Shown here: in pieces, positions 42,963 to 53,490 of the stretch | Layout of the letters: the number at the start of each line of letters is the position of its first letter | How positions within the stretch are numbered: the first letter of the stretch is position 1 | Assembly: GCF_900166965.1 (NCBI RefSeq) | Contig: NZ_FUZI01000010.1 | Location: forward strand, 31,300-95,299 | Origin: Photobacterium piscicola | GTDB taxonomy: Bacteria > Pseudomonadota > Gammaproteobacteria > Enterobacterales > Vibrionaceae | Direction of reading: 5' to 3' | DNA: 64,000 bases | Translations under genes and position numbers: made by a program | The notes under the pieces: model-generated | The model's database searches: none | What the model saw: only the letters and a program-made list of their open reading frames with translations | Told to the model about the DNA's origin: nothing

Positions 42963-44981
42963 GTGAAAAAATGGATGGGAAAAAGTGCCCTATTGTTAGC
43001 GAGTGGCTTGTTGTGTAGTCAAGCAATGGCTGATGAATTAAGTGCCAACTTTAAAGGGACTGACATTCAAGAATTCATCAATATTGTTGGCCGCACCTTG
43101 CATAAAACAATCATTATTGATCCGGCTGTACGTGGGCAGGTCAATGTGCGCAGTTATGACTTATTGAATGAAGAGCAATATTACCGTTTCTTCCTTAATG
43201 TGCTTGATGTCTATGGTTATGCTGTTGTGACCATGGAAGATGGCGTCATGAAAGTTATTCGTGATAAAGATGCCAAAACGGCGGCGATTCCAGTGGTTGG
43301 CGCGAATGACAAAAACATTCCTGGTGATGCGGTTGTGACCCGTGTTATTGCGGTGAAAAATGTTTCAGTACGTGAGCTTTCGCCATTATTACGCCAGCTA
43401 AATGATAATGCTGGTGCGGGTAATGTGGTTCATTACGATCCTGCTAATATCATTATGATTACGGGTCGTGCTGCGGTTGTTAATCGCTTAGCTGAAATCA
43501 TTGAGCGCGTTGACCGTGCTGGTAATAAAGACGTTACCGTCGTCTCGCTTAATAATGCATCAGCATCAGAAATGGTCCGCATTATTGATTCATTGAATAA
43601 AAGTGCTGAAGCATCATCAACCCCGGGCTTTCTTATTCCTAAAGCTGTTGCCGATGAACGCACTAACTCAGTATTAATTTCTGGTGATCCTAAAGTACGC
43701 GAACGCTTAAAAAATCTGATTCATCGTTTAGATAAAGAGATGGCTGTCAGTGGCAATAGCCGCGTGTTTTATCTTAAATATGCCAAAGCTGAAGATTTAG
43801 TCGATGTCCTTAAAGGGGTATCTGAGAATGTGCAAGCATCAACGAAAGGCAGTGGTGGCCAAAGTCAGGGCTCAAATAAAGATGATGTCATGATCTCTGC
43901 TCATGCGCCAACGAACTCATTAATTATTTCAGCCCCTGCTGATGTGATGAAGCGTCTTGAATCCATTATCTCTCAACTGGATATTCGTCGTGCTCAAGTC
44001 CACATTGAAGCGATGATTGTAGAAGTACAGGAAGGTGAAGGGGTCGACTTTGGGGTTCAGTGGGGCTCTCAAGATGGTGGTGTGGTTCAGTTTGGTAACA
44101 GCAGTGCACCGATTGGGGGATTATTATCAGCCCAAGAAGCAGGTAAAGATACCACCACCACAGAAACACGTTACGATTCTGATGGTAAACCTTACACTTA
44201 CCAAACTACTGAAAGTGGTGATTTAGCACCAATGGCAACCTTCCTTGGTGGTGTTAAAGGCGCTGCGGCGGCTATTGCATTGGGCGATTGGACAGCGCTG
44301 GTAACAGCGGTACAAGCGAACCGAAATGTAAATGTACTATCAACACCGAACGTGACCGTTTTGGATAACCAAGAAGCGAATTTATCGGTTGGTCAAGAAG
44401 TGCCGGTGACGACAGGTTCACAAACAGGTTCAAATAACGATAACCCATTTACCACCGTAGAACGTAAAGATGTTGGTATTCAACTGAAAGTCACGCCACA
44501 AATTAACGAGGGTGACTCGGTACAAATGAAGATTGAACAAGTGGTATCACAAGTTGCCGATGCAAATGGTGCGGTTGATATTCGATTTGATAAGCGTGAA
44601 CTAACAACGTCAGTATTAGTTAAAGATGGCAACATGATTGCACTGGGTGGTTTGATGCAAGAGAAAACCCTTGAGTCAGAGCAAAAAGTGCCGATTTTAG
44701 GTGATATTCCGGTATTAGGGGCGTTATTCCGTTCGACCAATAACCAAACTGAAAAAACCAACTTGATGATTTTCATTCGTCCAACGATTTTACGTGATGG
44801 CATGAGTGCCGATGGCATGACGCAGCGTAAATATAACTATATTCGCGCCCAACAGTTGTATCAAGCGGATAAAGGCATGCGTTTAATGGATGCTGAAATG
44901 CCGGTTATTCCCAAATATGGTGATGACATGGCATTGCCAGCAGAAGTTCGAGCGTTTGTATCACAGTTGGAGAAACACTAA
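42963..44981 (+). CDS. gspD: Type II secretion secretin GspD (EpsD)
   Basis: Outer-membrane secretin, 672 residues. Signal peptide (residues 1-23, cleavage near AMADEL), N0-N3 domains (from [17 protein letters not shown]), then the beta-barrel secretin domain with [30 protein letters not shown] and the signature [24 protein letters not shown]-terminal S-domain-like tail ([17 protein letters not shown]). The GTG start has AGGAG 7 bases upstream. It overlaps gspE by TAATG. Confidence 0.97.
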   Translation: MKKWMGKSALLLASGLLCSQAMADELSANFKGTDIQEFINIVGRTLHKTIIIDPAVRGQVNVRSYDLLNEEQYYRFFLNVLDVYGYAVVTMEDGVMKVIRDKDAKTAAIPVVGANDKNIPGDAVVTRVIAVKNVSVRELSPLLRQLNDNAGAGNVVHYDPANIIMITGRAAVVNRLAEIIERVDRAGNKDVTVVSLNNASASEMVRIIDSLNKSAEASSTPGFLIPKAVADERTNSVLISGDPKVRERLKNLIHRLDKEMAVSGNSRVFYLKYAKAEDLVDVLKGVSENVQASTKGSGGQSQGSNKDDVMISAHAPTNSLIISAPADVMKRLESIISQLDIRRAQVHIEAMIVEVQEGEGVDFGVQWGSQDGGVVQFGNSSAPIGGLLSAQEAGKDTTTTETRYDSDGKPYTYQTTESGDLAPMATFLGGVKGAAAAIALGDWTALVTAVQANRNVNVLSTPNVTVLDNQEANLSVGQEVPVTTGSQTGSNNDNPFTTVERKDVGIQLKVTPQINEGDSVQMKIEQVVSQVADANGAVDIRFDKRELTTSVLVKDGNMIALGGLMQEKTLESEQKVPILGDIPVLGALFRSTNNQTEKTNLMIFIRPTILRDGMSADGMTQRKYNYIRAQQLYQADKGMRLMDAEMPVIPKYGDDMALPAEVRAFVSQLEKH

Positions 44982-46483
44982 TGGCAGATGAGTCTTTGGC
45001 GTTAGAAACAGCAGTCTTATTTCGATTGCCGTTTTCTTTTGCTAAGCGCCATCATGTTGTGATTGAAGCCAATCAACAAGGATGGCAGTTGTATTATTGC
45101 GGTCAATTATCAGCCATCGTATTAGCGGAAGTACGACGGGTGGTTGGCGAGGGTTTTTATCCGGTTGCACTATCAGAGTCGCAATTTGAGCAAAAGCTTA
45201 CCGATGCTTATCAACGTGATTCGTCAGAAGCTCGCCAATTAATGGAAGATTTGGGTTCTGACAGTGATGACTTTTTCTCGTTAGCGGAAGATCTTCCTGA
45301 AACGGAAGATTTGCTAGAGTCGGAAGATGATGCGCCAATCATTAAATTGATAAACGCGATGTTAGCCGAAGCCATCAAAGAAGGGGCGTCTGATATTCAT
45401 ATCGAAACCTTTGAAAAAGTATTGTCGATTCGTTTTCGGGTCGATGGCATGTTGCGCGAAGTACTTCAACCCAGCCGCAAGCTAGCACCGTTGTTAGTGT
45501 CACGTATTAAAGTCATGGCAAAATTAGATATCGCAGAAAAACGGATTCCACAAGATGGTCGTATTTCATTACGTATCGGTGGCCGTGCGGTAGATGTGCG
45601 GGTGTCAACCATGCCGTCGTCACATGGCGAACGGGTGGTATTGCGTCTACTAGATAAAAATGCCACTCGTCTTGATTTACATAGTCTTGGTATGACCGCT
45701 ACAAACCATGAAGCGTTTAGAAAGATCATTGATCGCCCGCATGGGATTATTTTGGTCACCGGTCCTACGGGTTCGGGTAAATCAACCACCCTATATGCTG
45801 GCTTGCAAGAGTTAAACAGTGCAGAGCGCAATATTCTAACGGTTGAAGATCCGATTGAATTTGATATCGATGGTATTGGTCAAACGCAGGTAAACAGTAA
45901 AGTTGATATGACGTTTGCACGTGGTTTGCGAGCCATTCTTCGTCAAGATCCTGATGTGGTTATGATTGGTGAGATCCGTGATTTAGAAACCGCAGCGATT
46001 GCCGTTCAAGCCTCATTAACGGGCCATATGGTGCTATCAACGCTGCACACTAATACCGCTGTTGGTGCGATCACTCGTTTGCGTGATATGGGAATCGAAC
46101 CTTTCTTGGTGTCATCATCGCTATTGGGTGTACTAGCGCAACGTTTAGTGCGTACTTTATGTGCTGAATGTCGTCAACCTTATGACGCTGATACTGAGCA
46201 GAAGAAACTGTTTAGATTAGCAGCAACAGATAGCTTGACATTGTATCGCCCTTGCGGCTGTGACAAATGTAATTTTAAAGGTTATCGCGGCCGTACGGGT
46301 ATTCATGAACTGTTGCAAGTGGATGAGCGTGTACAAGAGTTAATTCATGCGGAAGCTGGCGAACAAGCGATTGAAAAGTATGTCCGTCAGACCACGCCTA
46401 GTATTCGTGATGATGGTTTAGATAAAGTGCGCCAAGGGATTACCACCCTTGAAGAAGTGATGCGCGTGACCAAGGAAAGCTAA
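44981..46483 (+). CDS. gspE: Type II secretion ATPase GspE (EpsE)
   Basis: Hexameric cytoplasmic ATPase driving pseudopilus assembly, 500 residues. An N-terminal GspL-binding region, then Walker [13 protein letters not shown], the Asp box [17 protein letters not shown], Walker B-like [14 protein letters not shown] and His box [10 protein letters not shown]. The zinc-binding tetracysteine motif is CAEC and CGCDKC near residue 390-430. Stop and start overlap with neighbours (TAATG on both sides). Confidence 0.98.
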   Translation: MADESLALETAVLFRLPFSFAKRHHVVIEANQQGWQLYYCGQLSAIVLAEVRRVVGEGFYPVALSESQFEQKLTDAYQRDSSEARQLMEDLGSDSDDFFSLAEDLPETEDLLESEDDAPIIKLINAMLAEAIKEGASDIHIETFEKVLSIRFRVDGMLREVLQPSRKLAPLLVSRIKVMAKLDIAEKRIPQDGRISLRIGGRAVDVRVSTMPSSHGERVVLRLLDKNATRLDLHSLGMTATNHEAFRKIIDRPHGIILVTGPTGSGKSTTLYAGLQELNSAERNILTVEDPIEFDIDGIGQTQVNSKVDMTFARGLRAILRQDPDVVMIGEIRDLETAAIAVQASLTGHMVLSTLHTNTAVGAITRLRDMGIEPFLVSSSLLGVLAQRLVRTLCAECRQPYDADTEQKKLFRLAATDSLTLYRPCGCDKCNFKGYRGRTGIHELLQVDERVQELIHAEAGEQAIEKYVRQTTPSIRDDGLDKVRQGITTLEEVMRVTKES

Positions 46484-47709
46484 TGGCGGCATTTGAATAT
46501 AAAGCATTAGATGCCAAAGGCCGCCATAAAAAAGGTGTGCTAGAGGGCGATACTTCGCGTCAAGTTAGGCAGCAGCTACGTGAAAAAGGGCTAGTGCCGA
46601 TTGAGGTTAATCAAACTTCAGGCCAAGGTAAAAAAACAGCGTCTGCACCCAGTAAGTTTACTTTTAGACGCGGTATTAGTACCAATGAATTAGCACTGAT
46701 CACGCGTCAGTTAGCGACCTTGGTACAAGCCTCAATGCCATTGGAAGAATGCATTAAGGCGGTGGCGGAACAAAATGAAAAGCCGCGCTTGAAAAATATT
46801 TTACTCGCGGTGCGTTCACGAGTGGTTGAAGGTTATACCTTGGCTGACAGTATGGCGGAATACCCACATGTGTTTGATCAATTATTCCGCGCCATGGTGG
46901 CAGCGGGTGAAAAATCAGGGCATTTGGATACCATTTTAAATCGTTTAGCTGATTACAGTGAAAATCGTCAACAAATGCGTAGCAAGCTTCAACAAGCGAT
47001 GATTTACCCATTAATGTTAACGTTAGTGGCGGTGTCGGTGGTGGCGTTCTTGTTGGCAACGGTGGTACCGAAAATTGTTGATCAATTTGTACAAATGAAC
47101 CAAGGCTTACCCGCAATTACGGAAGTGTTATTGGCTGCCAGTAATTTCGTGCAACATTGGGGATTGCTGGTGGTGATTGTGATTGTGGCTTTAATTGCTT
47201 TAATCAAAACAGCCCTTAAAAAACCCGCTTTTCGTATGAAGTGGGACCGTACCATCTTGCGTCTGCCTGTTATTGGTAAAGTTGCACGGGGGTTGAACAC
47301 CTCTCGTTTTGCTCGAACACTCTCTATTTGTACTTCAAGTGCGATCCCATTATTAGATGGTATGAAAGTCGCGTCAGACGTGATGACTAACACTTATGTT
47401 AATAAGAAGATTTTAGATGCGGCAGATCGAGTCCGTGAAGGAGCAAGCTTACGGGTTTCGCTGGAAAAAACGGCACTGTTTCCACCGATGATGTTACATA
47501 TGATAGCCAGTGGTGAACGCAGTGGTGAGCTTGAGCAAATGCTGACTCGTGCGGCGGATAACCAAGATCGTGATTTTGAATCATTAGTGAATATGGCGTT
47601 AGGGGTGTTTGAGCCGTTATTGATTGTCGCCATGGCAGGGGTGGTGATGTTTATCGTTATTGCGACCTTGATGCCGATTATTGAATTAAACAATATGGTT
47701 GGAATGTAA
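46483..47709 (+). CDS. gspF: Type II secretion inner-membrane platform protein GspF (EpsF)
   Basis: 408-residue polytopic membrane protein with three TM segments (about residues 170-195, 220-240 and 375-400) and two homologous cytoplasmic GspF domains (LALITRQLATLVQASMPLEECI and RFARTLSICTSSAIPLLDGM). It anchors GspE to the membrane complex. The ATG overlaps the gspE stop. Confidence 0.97.
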   Translation: MAAFEYKALDAKGRHKKGVLEGDTSRQVRQQLREKGLVPIEVNQTSGQGKKTASAPSKFTFRRGISTNELALITRQLATLVQASMPLEECIKAVAEQNEKPRLKNILLAVRSRVVEGYTLADSMAEYPHVFDQLFRAMVAAGEKSGHLDTILNRLADYSENRQQMRSKLQQAMIYPLMLTLVAVSVVAFLLATVVPKIVDQFVQMNQGLPAITEVLLAASNFVQHWGLLVVIVIVALIALIKTALKKPAFRMKWDRTILRLPVIGKVARGLNTSRFARTLSICTSSAIPLLDGMKVASDVMTNTYVNKKILDAADRVREGASLRVSLEKTALFPPMMLHMIASGERSGELEQMLTRAADNQDRDFESLVNMALGVFEPLLIVAMAGVVMFIVIATLMPIIELNNMVGM

Positions 47710-47731
47710 TTTTTCTTTTGGAGGGTAAATA

Positions 47732-48172
47732 ATGCAACAAAAACAACGTGGTTTTACGCTGTTAGAAGTAATGGTCGTTATTGTGATTCTAGGGGTATTG
47801 GCAAGCTTAGTGGTGCCAAACCTATTAGGAAATAAAGAAAAAGCAGACCAACAAAAAGCGGTAACTGATATTAGTTCTTTAGAACAATCATTGGAAATGT
47901 ACAAGTTGGATAACAGCGTCTTTCCAACCACAGATCAAGGTTTAGATGCGTTGGTTACTAAGCCATCATCGTCACCTGAACCACGTAACTACCGTGATGG
48001 TGGTTACATTAAGCGTCTACCTAAAGATCCATGGGGTTATGAATATCAATACGTGATGCCTGGTGAACACGGTGCGGTTGATATCTTTAGTCTTGGTGCT
48101 GATGGTCAAGAAGGCGGTGACGGTATCAATACAGATATCGGTAACTGGAACATGTTGAACTACAAGAAATAA
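47732..48172 (+). CDS. gspG: Major pseudopilin GspG (EpsG)
   Basis: 146-residue class III signal peptide protein. The prepilin-peptidase site is RGFTLLEVMVVIVILGVLAS, cleaved before Phe9 and followed by the hydrophobic N-helix. The C-terminal calcium-binding loop (GADGQEGGDGINTDIGNWN) is the major-pseudopilin signature. A strong GGAGG lies 7 bases before the ATG, consistent with its high stoichiometry. Confidence 0.98.
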   Translation: MQQKQRGFTLLEVMVVIVILGVLASLVVPNLLGNKEKADQQKAVTDISSLEQSLEMYKLDNSVFPTTDQGLDALVTKPSSSPEPRNYRDGGYIKRLPKDPWGYEYQYVMPGEHGAVDIFSLGADGQEGGDGINTDIGNWNMLNYKK

Positions 48173-48180
48173 AGCTAAAA

Positions 48181-48792
48181 ATGATGATGAAACGGAATGC
48201 AGGTTTTACTCTAATTGAAATTATGTTGGTGTTAGTGTTATTAGCCACCAGTGCGGTCGCTGTGGTATCGACGTTACCCAATAATAAACGTGATGAGGTC
48301 AAAGAACAGGCACAACGCTTTCATCATTTAGCTCAACTCTTGGGTGAAGATGCAATGTTAAATGGGGTCGATTATGGTATTCGTATCGAACCCCATCAAT
48401 ACCATTTTTTAAAATTAACTCAAGATGGTTGGCAGCCGTTAGAAGACGTTAAATTTTTTACTGATGTCAAACTTGAGGCCGGTATTACGACAACAGTGGC
48501 TATTGGCGGAGCATGGAAAGATAAGGACCGACTTTTTAAATCTGATTCAATGTTTAAAAATGACGACATATTTAAAAAGTCTGATCAGGAACAGAAACAA
48601 CTACCGCCACAAATTGTGGTGATGGCGAGTGGTGAATACACCCCATTTACGGTCAGTTTTGAAGTTGATAAGCAACATCAATTTTGGCAAGTTGTTGCGG
48701 ATGAAGTGGGGAATTTAGTGTTATTAGCCCCAGGGCAAACATTGGAACAATACCTGTCTGCGCAAGCGTTATCAGCGCAGGAGCGATCGTAA
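48181..48792 (+). CDS. gspH: Minor pseudopilin GspH (EpsH)
   Basis: 203-residue pseudopilin with prepilin site NAGFTLIEIMLVLVLLAT. A Lys/Asp/Phe-rich stretch around residues 119-136 consists of three tandem six-residue units (FKSDSM, FKNDDI, FKKSDQ) from an 18-base repeat; this is probably an insertion relative to the usual 190-residue protein. The start could be any of the three leading ATGs. It overlaps gspI by TAATG. Confidence 0.93.
   Translation: MMMKRNAGFTLIEIMLVLVLLATSAVAVVSTLPNNKRDEVKEQAQRFHHLAQLLGEDAMLNGVDYGIRIEPHQYHFLKLTQDGWQPLEDVKFFTDVKLEAGITTTVAIGGAWKDKDRLFKSDSMFKNDDIFKKSDQEQKQLPPQIVVMASGEYTPFTVSFEVDKQHQFWQVVADEVGNLVLLAPGQTLEQYLSAQALSAQERS
48535..48588 (+). repeat. Three tandem 18-base units inside gspH
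   Basis: Units 48535-48552, 48553-48570 and 48571-48588, each beginning TTTAAA and encoding FKxDxx-like hexapeptides. The units have diverged, so it is an old duplication. Confidence 0.7.
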
Positions 48793-49151
48793 TGAAACGC
48801 TCACAAGGGTTCACATTGTTAGAAGTGTTGGTTGCGTTAGCTATTTTTGCCGTCGCAGCATTAAGTGTGGTGCGAGCAGTCAGTCAAAACTTAAATAGCT
48901 TAGGTTATTTAGAACAGAAAACGCTGGCATCAATGGTGGCTGATAATGAATTAGCGCAATTGCATTTAAGTGGCGAGTACCCAAGCTCAGTTAAGCGTGG
49001 TAAATCAACTTTAGCCGATCGAGAATGGTATTGGACTGTTACTAGCTCTAAAACACAACAAAAGCTCTTGCGCCAAATTGAAGTCTCGGTGGCTACCGAT
49101 TCGCAGCGCAAACATTCAGTTATTACGGTAAAGACCTATGTCAGCAATTAA
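48792..49151 (+). CDS. gspI: Minor pseudopilin GspI (EpsI)
   Basis: 119 residues with prepilin site SQGFTLLEVLVALAIFAVAA. Part of the tip complex with GspJ and GspK. Overlaps gspH (TAATG) and gspJ (14 bases). Confidence 0.95.
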   Translation: MKRSQGFTLLEVLVALAIFAVAALSVVRAVSQNLNSLGYLEQKTLASMVADNELAQLHLSGEYPSSVKRGKSTLADREWYWTVTSSKTQQKLLRQIEVSVATDSQRKHSVITVKTYVSN

Positions 49152-49785
49152 TTATCGACGTCAACAAGGGTTTACTTTGTTGGAAGTTCTGGTGGCGATT
49201 GCGGTATTTGCGATGTTGAGCTTATCTGCCAATCAAGTGTTAACCAATGTGTTGCGCAGTGATGCGCAATCTAAAGATCACAATCAACGCTTACAAGCCA
49301 TTCAACGCACCATGATCATGATGGATAATGATTTTCGACAGATTGTGGCGCGTAAATTTAGATCTGATGCTGAAAAACCAACGGATAATATTCTCCAGGC
49401 GAGTGAGTATTTATTAGATTCAAGCAGTGAAGGAATCACTTTTGTTCGTGGTGGTTGGCAAAATCCGCAAGCAATGTTTCCTCGTGGTGATGTTACGCGT
49501 GTCGGTTATCGTATTATCGACGATAACTTAGAGCGGGTATGGTTTCGTTACCCTGATACTGTGACGGGGGCTAAGCCGTTGGTACGCGTGTTATTAACGG
49601 GTGTCACCGATTTAAAGTTTGAATTTTATTATGATAAACAATGGCACCAAAAATGGGATAAAGCCAAGACCTTGCCTGCGGGTATCAAAGTCATCATGAC
49701 CTTAAAAAAATTGGGTGAGATTGAGCGGATTTATTTATTACCCACTTCTTCGTTGACGAGTAACAAGCAGGAGCAAGAGGGATGA
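49138..49785 (+). CDS. gspJ: Minor pseudopilin GspJ (EpsJ)
   Basis: 215 residues with prepilin site QQGFTLLEVLVAIAVFAML and a beta-rich globular part (GITFVRGGWQNPQ, RVGYRIIDDNLERVWFRYPD). It forms the pseudopilus tip with GspI and GspK. The ATG at 49138 overlaps gspI by 14 bases and the stop overlaps gspK. Confidence 0.95.
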   Translation: MSAINYRRQQGFTLLEVLVAIAVFAMLSLSANQVLTNVLRSDAQSKDHNQRLQAIQRTMIMMDNDFRQIVARKFRSDAEKPTDNILQASEYLLDSSSEGITFVRGGWQNPQAMFPRGDVTRVGYRIIDDNLERVWFRYPDTVTGAKPLVRVLLTGVTDLKFEFYYDKQWHQKWDKAKTLPAGIKVIMTLKKLGEIERIYLLPTSSLTSNKQEQEG

Positions 49786-50816
49786 TAAAGCAACGCGGGG
49801 TCGCACTGATTGTGGTGTTATTGCTTGTTGCCTTGATGAGTTTGTTAGCGGTACAAATGACAGAGCGGTTGCAACTCAATTTTCATCGCGTTCAAAACCA
49901 AGTCGAGCATCAACAAAGTTATTGGTACAGCTTAGGAATTGAAGCATTAGCATCACAAGCTTTAAAACAAAGCCTTAAAGACAGTAAAACCGTAAACTTA
50001 ACCCAAGCATGGGCTGTCGGTGAGCAAAGTTACCCTCTAGACAGTAATGCAGTAATCAGTGGCAATTTAACGGATAAACAGACCTGTTTTAATCTTAATG
50101 CTTTTAAAAATATTAAGGCGAGTGCTGGTAGTAGTAAGCAGCCTTTTTTAGTGAAGTATTTACAAAACATTCTTACAGAATCAGGTGTAGATGACTACGA
50201 AGCTGAAGTGATCGCAGATTCAAGTTGGGAGTTTGTGGATGATAACACCACAGTTGAGTCAGCTTACGGCGCGGAAGACAGTACTTATGAAAGCTTTCAG
50301 CCTCCTTATGTAACTGCCAATGATTGGCTGGCTGATGGCAGTGAGTTTAGAGCGATTAACGGTGTATCGAATAAAATTTATGAGCAACTCAAAGGGTTAA
50401 TCTGTGCGTTACCGACCGATGAGATGTTGCTTAATGTGAATACCATTACCGAAAAACAAGCAGTGTTGCTGTCTGCCTTATTTGCGCCGTCGTTATCATT
50501 AGATGATGCGAAAAAAATTATTCGTGATCGTGATAATAAGCATACCGTGTGGGACAGTGTGGCTGATTTTATGAAGTTAGTGCCACAACCGCCAGTGAAA
50601 AATGCGGATTCAGGAAAAGATAAGACGGCAACTGAAATGGAAAAATATTTAACTGTTACCAGTCATTATTTTTCGTTAGATGCTGAAATAAAAGTAGACC
50701 GTGCCCGAGTGCGAGCCGTGGCATTATTTAATCGTGATGATAAGAACAAGGTGACGGTCGTTCGTCGCCAGTATGGAGGAATCCGTGAGCGAATTTCTGA
50801 CGATAAGGCTAAGTAG
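49782..50816 (+). CDS. gspK: Minor pseudopilin GspK (EpsK)
   Basis: 344-residue large minor pseudopilin at the tip. The prepilin-like N-terminus is KQRGVALIVVLLLVALMSLL; the processing site G/V lacks the +5 Glu (Ala-Leu-Ile instead), as usual for GspK. The alpha-domain has ADSSWEFVDDNTTVESAYGAED and the calcium-site region seen in GspK structures. Overlaps gspL by 32 bases. Confidence 0.95.
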   Translation: MIKQRGVALIVVLLLVALMSLLAVQMTERLQLNFHRVQNQVEHQQSYWYSLGIEALASQALKQSLKDSKTVNLTQAWAVGEQSYPLDSNAVISGNLTDKQTCFNLNAFKNIKASAGSSKQPFLVKYLQNILTESGVDDYEAEVIADSSWEFVDDNTTVESAYGAEDSTYESFQPPYVTANDWLADGSEFRAINGVSNKIYEQLKGLICALPTDEMLLNVNTITEKQAVLLSALFAPSLSLDDAKKIIRDRDNKHTVWDSVADFMKLVPQPPVKNADSGKDKTATEMEKYLTVTSHYFSLDAEIKVDRARVRAVALFNRDDKNKVTVVRRQYGGIRERISDDKAK

Positions 50817-52104
50817 CCGGCCGGAAATGCCGGTGCAATGGCTAGTCTGGTCGCCACTGCAAAATGAAGTGATAGCCTCGGGTCAGTTAGCTGATATTAA
50901 CCAACTAGGTGAATTAACTGAATATGCTATTACTCGTCCTGTTTATGGTTTAGTACCAACCAGTGAGATGCTGTTAACACAAGTCGCGATCCCTGCCGGC
51001 AGTAGCCGTCAGTTAGCGGCAGTATTACCGTATTTACTTGAAGAAGAGCTGGCTCAAGATGTCGATAGTTTACATGTGCAATTATTGAAACGTGATAATG
51101 ATATTGCGACAGTTGCAATTATCGAGCACCAAAAAATAGAGGCATGGTTAGCGGCATTTAGTGAATGTGGCATTGAGCTTAAAAAACTGATTCCAGATTG
51201 TTTATGTTTGCCTATGTTTAATGATGGCTATAGTGCGGCTGAAATTGATGGACAGTGGCTCATTCGACAATCAGAAGCAATGGGCGTGTGTGCTGACTCT
51301 AGTTGGTTAGGTGCATGGATCACCGCTCAAAAAGCACCCATAATCATTGAAACCCCTGTCGATACTGCTGACGACGACAATGGTGATACTGCCGTCGAGG
51401 TTGAAGCAGAACTATTAGCTGAAGAAGTCGAATTGATTGTTGCGGCGACGGAGAGTTTGGCGCAAGTGACGATTCATCACTATACGCCAGCACCATCAAA
51501 CACCCCAGGTCATTGGCAACCACAAGCGCCGGAATTGGTAATGCAGCTGTTGGCGATAGGGGCTGCAGAATCTAAAGCTACCTTGTTATCAGGGCCGTAT
51601 AAACCACAAGCAGCATGGCGTAAGCATTTACAACCATGGCGCAAAGTTGCAATCACGGCGGCAGTGGTATTAATTGCGCTTATTGGTGAGCAAGTACTAA
51701 CTACGCAGCGTTTAGAACAACAAGCAAATGCGTATCGAGCTGAAAGTGAGCGTATTTTTCGTCAAGTTTTGCCACAGTTTAAACGTATTCCTTCGCAGAG
51801 TTATTTGAAAAATCAAATGAATGCGGCATTAAAGAGTTTAGGTGGACATGGTGAACAAAATGGCATGCTAATGTGGTTAAGCGAATTAAAGCCCGCATTA
51901 ACGAAAGTGCCAACGATTAAGATTGTTAACCTTAAATATGATCAAACTCGAGGCGAATTGCGCTTGCAGGCAACGGCGGCAGGATTTCAAGATTTTGAAC
52001 AATTACGCAGTGCATTAGCGACCCAGTTTGTGGTTGATCAAGGCCAGTTAACCAAAGAAGATAATTTAGTTAGTGGCGCTGTGGTATTGAGGAGAAAAGC
52101 CTAA
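50785..52104 (+). CDS. gspL: Type II secretion protein GspL (EpsL)
   Basis: 439-residue bitopic protein recruiting GspE to the membrane. A cytoplasmic actin-like domain (residues 1-about 260) is followed by a TM helix (about 285-305, VAITAAVVLIALIGEQVL) and a periplasmic ferredoxin-like domain. The GTG at 50785 has GGAGG 5 bases upstream and aligns with VSEFLTIRLSS, like known EpsL; the ATG at 50773 is less likely. A long acidic, disordered linker (DTADDDNGDTAVEVEAELL) lies before the TM. Confidence 0.93.
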   Translation: MSEFLTIRLSSRPEMPVQWLVWSPLQNEVIASGQLADINQLGELTEYAITRPVYGLVPTSEMLLTQVAIPAGSSRQLAAVLPYLLEEELAQDVDSLHVQLLKRDNDIATVAIIEHQKIEAWLAAFSECGIELKKLIPDCLCLPMFNDGYSAAEIDGQWLIRQSEAMGVCADSSWLGAWITAQKAPIIIETPVDTADDDNGDTAVEVEAELLAEEVELIVAATESLAQVTIHHYTPAPSNTPGHWQPQAPELVMQLLAIGAAESKATLLSGPYKPQAAWRKHLQPWRKVAITAAVVLIALIGEQVLTTQRLEQQANAYRAESERIFRQVLPQFKRIPSQSYLKNQMNAALKSLGGHGEQNGMLMWLSELKPALTKVPTIKIVNLKYDQTRGELRLQATAAGFQDFEQLRSALATQFVVDQGQLTKEDNLVSGAVVLRRKA

Positions 52105-52586
52105 TGGCAGAGATAAAGTCATGGTGGAAAGCCCTCAGTCAACGAGAACAACATTTACTGCTCGGGGCTGGCAGCGCGTTAGTGATTGCAATTCTTTATT
52201 GGGGAGTATGGCAACCGTTAAATCAACGTGCAGCTGATGCTCAAAATAAAATCAATCAACAGCGTCAGCTATTAAACTGGGTTGAGCATAAAGCGAATCA
52301 AATTACAGCACTTAAACGTGCGGGTGGAACGGTAAATGTGAGTGATGAGGGACTTAACCAAGTTATTAATGAAACCACGACGCGATTTAAAATTGATTTG
52401 ATTCGAATGCAGCCACGTAATGATGCGTTACAAGTGTGGGTGCAACCACTGCCGTTTGATACGCTTGTTAATTGGCTGGTGTATTTGCAGCAGAGTTTCG
52501 GTATTAATACGCAGTTTATTGATCTCTCAAAAACCGATAAAAACGGTATGGTTGAAGTTAACCGTTTGCAGTTAGGGCGAGGATAA
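52104..52586 (+). CDS. gspM: Type II secretion protein GspM (EpsM)
   Basis: 160-residue protein of the inner-membrane platform. TM segment at residues 18-35 (LLLGAGSALVIAILYWGVW), then a periplasmic ferredoxin-like domain (INETTTRFKIDLIRMQPRND, LQVWVQPLPFDTLVNWLVYLQ). It partners GspL and overlaps its stop by TAATG. Confidence 0.95.
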   Translation: MAEIKSWWKALSQREQHLLLGAGSALVIAILYWGVWQPLNQRAADAQNKINQQRQLLNWVEHKANQITALKRAGGTVNVSDEGLNQVINETTTRFKIDLIRMQPRNDALQVWVQPLPFDTLVNWLVYLQQSFGINTQFIDLSKTDKNGMVEVNRLQLGRG

Positions 52587-52588
52587 GC

Positions 52589-53347
52589 GTGAAATTTAAA
52601 TTAGCGATTGGTGTCAGTTTTGGTGCGGTATTTATAGCAAGTTTAGTCACTCATCTTCCCGCCAGTTGGTTGTGGCAGTCTGCGCCTAAAATACAAGGTC
52701 TCGCTATAGAAGGGATATCAGGTACACCATGGCAAGGATCGGCAGCCAATGTACGCTGGCAAAATCAACCTTTTGGTCGGTTGCAATGGGATATGCAATT
52801 AGGACGATTATTGCAAGGTGAATTAGCGTTTAATGTTCGCTTTGGTAAAGGCAGTGAATGGCAGTTACAAGGACAAGGTTTAGTGGGTTACAGCTTATCT
52901 GGTCCATTTGCTGAAAAACTGCTGTTATCGATGCCTGCGGCGCAAGCCGTATCACAAGCGCAGCTTCCTGTTCCAGTATCTATCGATGGTAATTTAGAAC
53001 TCACGGTTAGAAATTATCATTATGCTGCCCCTTATTGTAAAACGTTGAATGCAACATTAGCTTGGGTTCAAGGTGCGGCAGAAACGCCGATGGGAACGAT
53101 TAAACCTGGGCCTGTTTTTGGTGATCTTAGTTGTGAAAAAGGTGCGATTGTCGCTAAAGTAAAGCAAACCTCGTCGAATGTGAGTAGTGACTGGCATGCT
53201 AATTTAGCCACTAACCGTCATTATAAACTTAATGGTTGGTTTAAACCTGGGGCAACGTTCCCTGAGAAGTTAGCGGCACAATTAAAATGGTTAGGCGACC
53301 CTAACACCAAGGGGCAGTATTCACTGAAGTATTCAGGACGTTTGTAG
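52589..53347 (+). CDS. gspN: Type II secretion protein GspN (EpsN)
   Basis: 252 residues with an N-terminal TM anchor (residues 3-24) and a beta-rich domain (IQGLAIEGISGTPWQGSAANVRW, PFGRLQWDMQLGRLLQGELAF). GspN is accessory in many T2SS. The GTG at 52589 is 2 bases after gspM and has GAGG 6 bases upstream. It is the last gene of the cluster; gspO (prepilin peptidase) and gspA/B are not in the window. Confidence 0.92.
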   Translation: MKFKLAIGVSFGAVFIASLVTHLPASWLWQSAPKIQGLAIEGISGTPWQGSAANVRWQNQPFGRLQWDMQLGRLLQGELAFNVRFGKGSEWQLQGQGLVGYSLSGPFAEKLLLSMPAAQAVSQAQLPVPVSIDGNLELTVRNYHYAAPYCKTLNATLAWVQGAAETPMGTIKPGPVFGDLSCEKGAIVAKVKQTSSNVSSDWHANLATNRHYKLNGWFKPGATFPEKLAAQLKWLGDPNTKGQYSLKYSGRL

Positions 53348-53384
53348 CGTTGGTTACCGTTTTAATTATTAATTTATTAATAAT

Positions 53385-53410
53385 AGGCAGTCGATTACGG
53401 CTGCCTTGTT
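53385..53410 (+). terminator. Weak terminator after gspN
   Basis: AGGCAG (53385-53390) pairs with CTGCCT (53401-53406), with additional CG/CG pairs inside, and is followed by TGTT. The T-run is weak. Confidence 0.45.
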
Positions 53411-53490
53411 ATTTCTGATGATTATTTACTTTTAATTCGCGTAAGCTTTTCTTATTCTGGTAGTGCTTTTCATTAAACAGGGCCTTATAA

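Noticed and set aside
46754..47393. Antisense frames of over 100 codons within gspF
   Set aside because: Shadows of the real gene; the plus-strand frame has clear GspF motifs.
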